Shown here: positions 63,331 through 64,000 of the stretch, in pieces
How the letters are laid out: the number at the start of each line of letters is the position of its first letter
Numbering within the stretch: position 1 is the stretch's first letter
Origin: an uncultured Pseudomonadota bacterium
GTDB taxonomy: Bacteria; Pseudomonadota; Gammaproteobacteria; Steroidobacterales; Steroidobacteraceae
Assembly (NCBI GenBank): GCA_903832085.1
Contig: CAIKZZ010000010.1
Span: 1 to 64,000 of the forward strand
Reading direction: 5' to 3'
Length of the DNA stretch: 64,000 nucleotides
Made by a program: the position numbers and the translations under genes
The notes under the pieces: model-generated
The model's database searches: none
What the model was told of the DNA's origin: nothing
The model's input: the letters and a program-made list of their open reading frames with translations, nothing else

Positions 63331-64000
63331 TTTAGCGCAGCTGTATTGGAGCTTAAGCCTAAGTGACGCGCCATATAGTCAATGATGTCGTGCACTGTGC
63401 CCTCAAAATTATCGGGCGCTAGTGGGCCAGGCTGGTAGTAACGACTCTTAAGGCCTTTTTGCAACTGCTCAAGCTCGCGCCGATCTTCGGCACAAAAATC
63501 TTTGCACAGCTGCACATAGTCAGTCACTACCTTGGATGTGGGGTCACTGGCATTACCAGTAACGCCCCAGCGGATTGCGACCGTGTCAGGCGTCAATGGG
63601 CGCGTGCACATATATAACGTGAAGTGCGGACAAAAGCCCACTACAAAGCTTGGAAAAACACTGTAAAAAACGTCTGATCGACGTTCCTTCTCACTTAGGT
63701 CAGGATGATATGGCCCACGCTCAGGGCAGGTAGGATTAAAGTTGGATCGGTAACCGGTAAAGGCTGCTCCGTTAGGCAGCTTTTCACAAAGCGCCGTTGG
63801 CGTAATCGGGTGCAAGGTAGTCGGATGCAGCGGACTGAGGTGGTAACCTTCCATGAAATTCTCGACCACACACTTCCAATTCGTATTCCACACTTCTTCT
63901 GCGCCAAATAGAAAGTTCTGTTCAGCCGGATGATAGTTTTTGATTACAGGAGCAATAGGTTCAAGTGCCTCACGTAATGACGAAGCCGCTCCATCCAAAT
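63327..64000 (-). CDS. Rieske non-heme iron oxygenase, alpha subunit (C-terminal part)
   Basis: The frame runs off the right edge, so only about the last 223 residues are present and the Rieske 2Fe-2S domain is outside. The catalytic domain is clear: NTNWKCVVENFMEGYHLSPL carries the bridging residue region and the first iron His, with the second His in SPLHPTT. EDRRELEQLQKG contains the likely Asp ligand. It resembles the alpha subunits that demethylate or hydroxylate quaternary amines such as glycine betaine or carnitine, but aromatic substrates cannot be excluded. It is followed by its ferredoxin. Confidence 0.88.
   Translation of the reverse strand, partial: LDGAASSLREALEPIAPVIKNYHPAEQNFLFGAEEVWNTNWKCVVENFMEGYHLSPLHPTTLHPITPTALCEKLPNGAAFTGYRSNFNPTCPERGPYHPDLSEKERRSDVFYSVFPSFVVGFCPHFTLYMCTRPLTPDTVAIRWGVTGNASDPTSKVVTDYVQLCKDFCAEDRRELEQLQKGLKSRYYQPGPLAPDNFEGTVHDIIDYMARHLGLSSNTAALK

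Overview
The window looks like a chromosomal segment of a free-living, metabolically versatile Gram-negative proteobacterium, most likely a gammaproteobacterium of the Steroidobacter/Nevskia kind. The reasons are two TonB-dependent receptors of the EIVVTA-plug type, a TolC/EmrAB-type tripartite pump, c-type cytochromes, quinohemoproteins, a TAT-exported flavoenzyme and moderate GC content. The lineage is an inference from gene style, not from a marker gene. I see no prophage, insertion sequence or CRISPR array. One tRNA-Arg(ACG) lies near the right end.

Layout. 1-950: the tail of a proline-rich protein with 102-bp repeats, and a small cupin. 975-5935: a TetR-controlled EmrB/EmrA/TolC multidrug efflux operon with a clear operator and promoter. 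6211-9908: a phosphonate cassette (PhnX, a glycine-oxidase-like flavoenzyme that probably feeds it, a small membrane protein, and a divergent DUF5690 transporter). 9911-16562: a TPR-sulfotransferase, a TonB receptor and an MFS transporter.

16888-40389 is a polyamine/amine catabolic island. The first, plus-strand operon encodes a glutamine-synthetase-like ligase, an aldehyde dehydrogenase, an Fe-type alcohol dehydrogenase and a class I amidotransferase, followed by a PotFABC-like ABC importer. Together these read as a gamma-glutamylated amine or amino-alcohol route. Two small cytochromes c, an MFS carrier and a PuuB-like oxidase follow. The second, minus-strand operon holds a spermidine dehydrogenase, a SpuC-type transaminase, a GntR regulator, a PuuB-like oxidase, a PuuA-like ligase and another class III transaminase. 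It is divergent from a second TonB receptor, and the shared control region carries two perfect inverted repeats.

40429-45261 encodes exported or cytoplasmic M20/amidohydrolase enzymes for peptides or acyl-amino acids, with a PGDYG-family protein at the end of one operon. 45378-50600 has a DUF1295 membrane protein and two adjacent quinohemoprotein alcohol dehydrogenases whose active-site residues suggest different metals (lanthanide versus calcium).

50839-56407 is the most unusual stretch. It has a periplasmic C39 peptidase and a coiled-coil/beta-barrel outer-membrane protein that resemble FapD and FapF of functional-amyloid secretion. Nearby are a GT41 O-GlcNAc-transferase-like enzyme, a tiny Sec-exported Gly/Ser/His-rich peptide carrying a bacteriocin-leader-like motif, and a desaturase. 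None of the usual Fap subunits is present. I propose this as a candidate undescribed peptide export and modification locus.

56738-64000 holds an APC permease, an acyltransferase-3 protein, a decaying toxin-antitoxin module, tRNA-Arg, a carboxylesterase, an exported M20 amidohydrolase, and a 2Fe-2S ferredoxin with the C-terminal part of a Rieske oxygenase running off the end.
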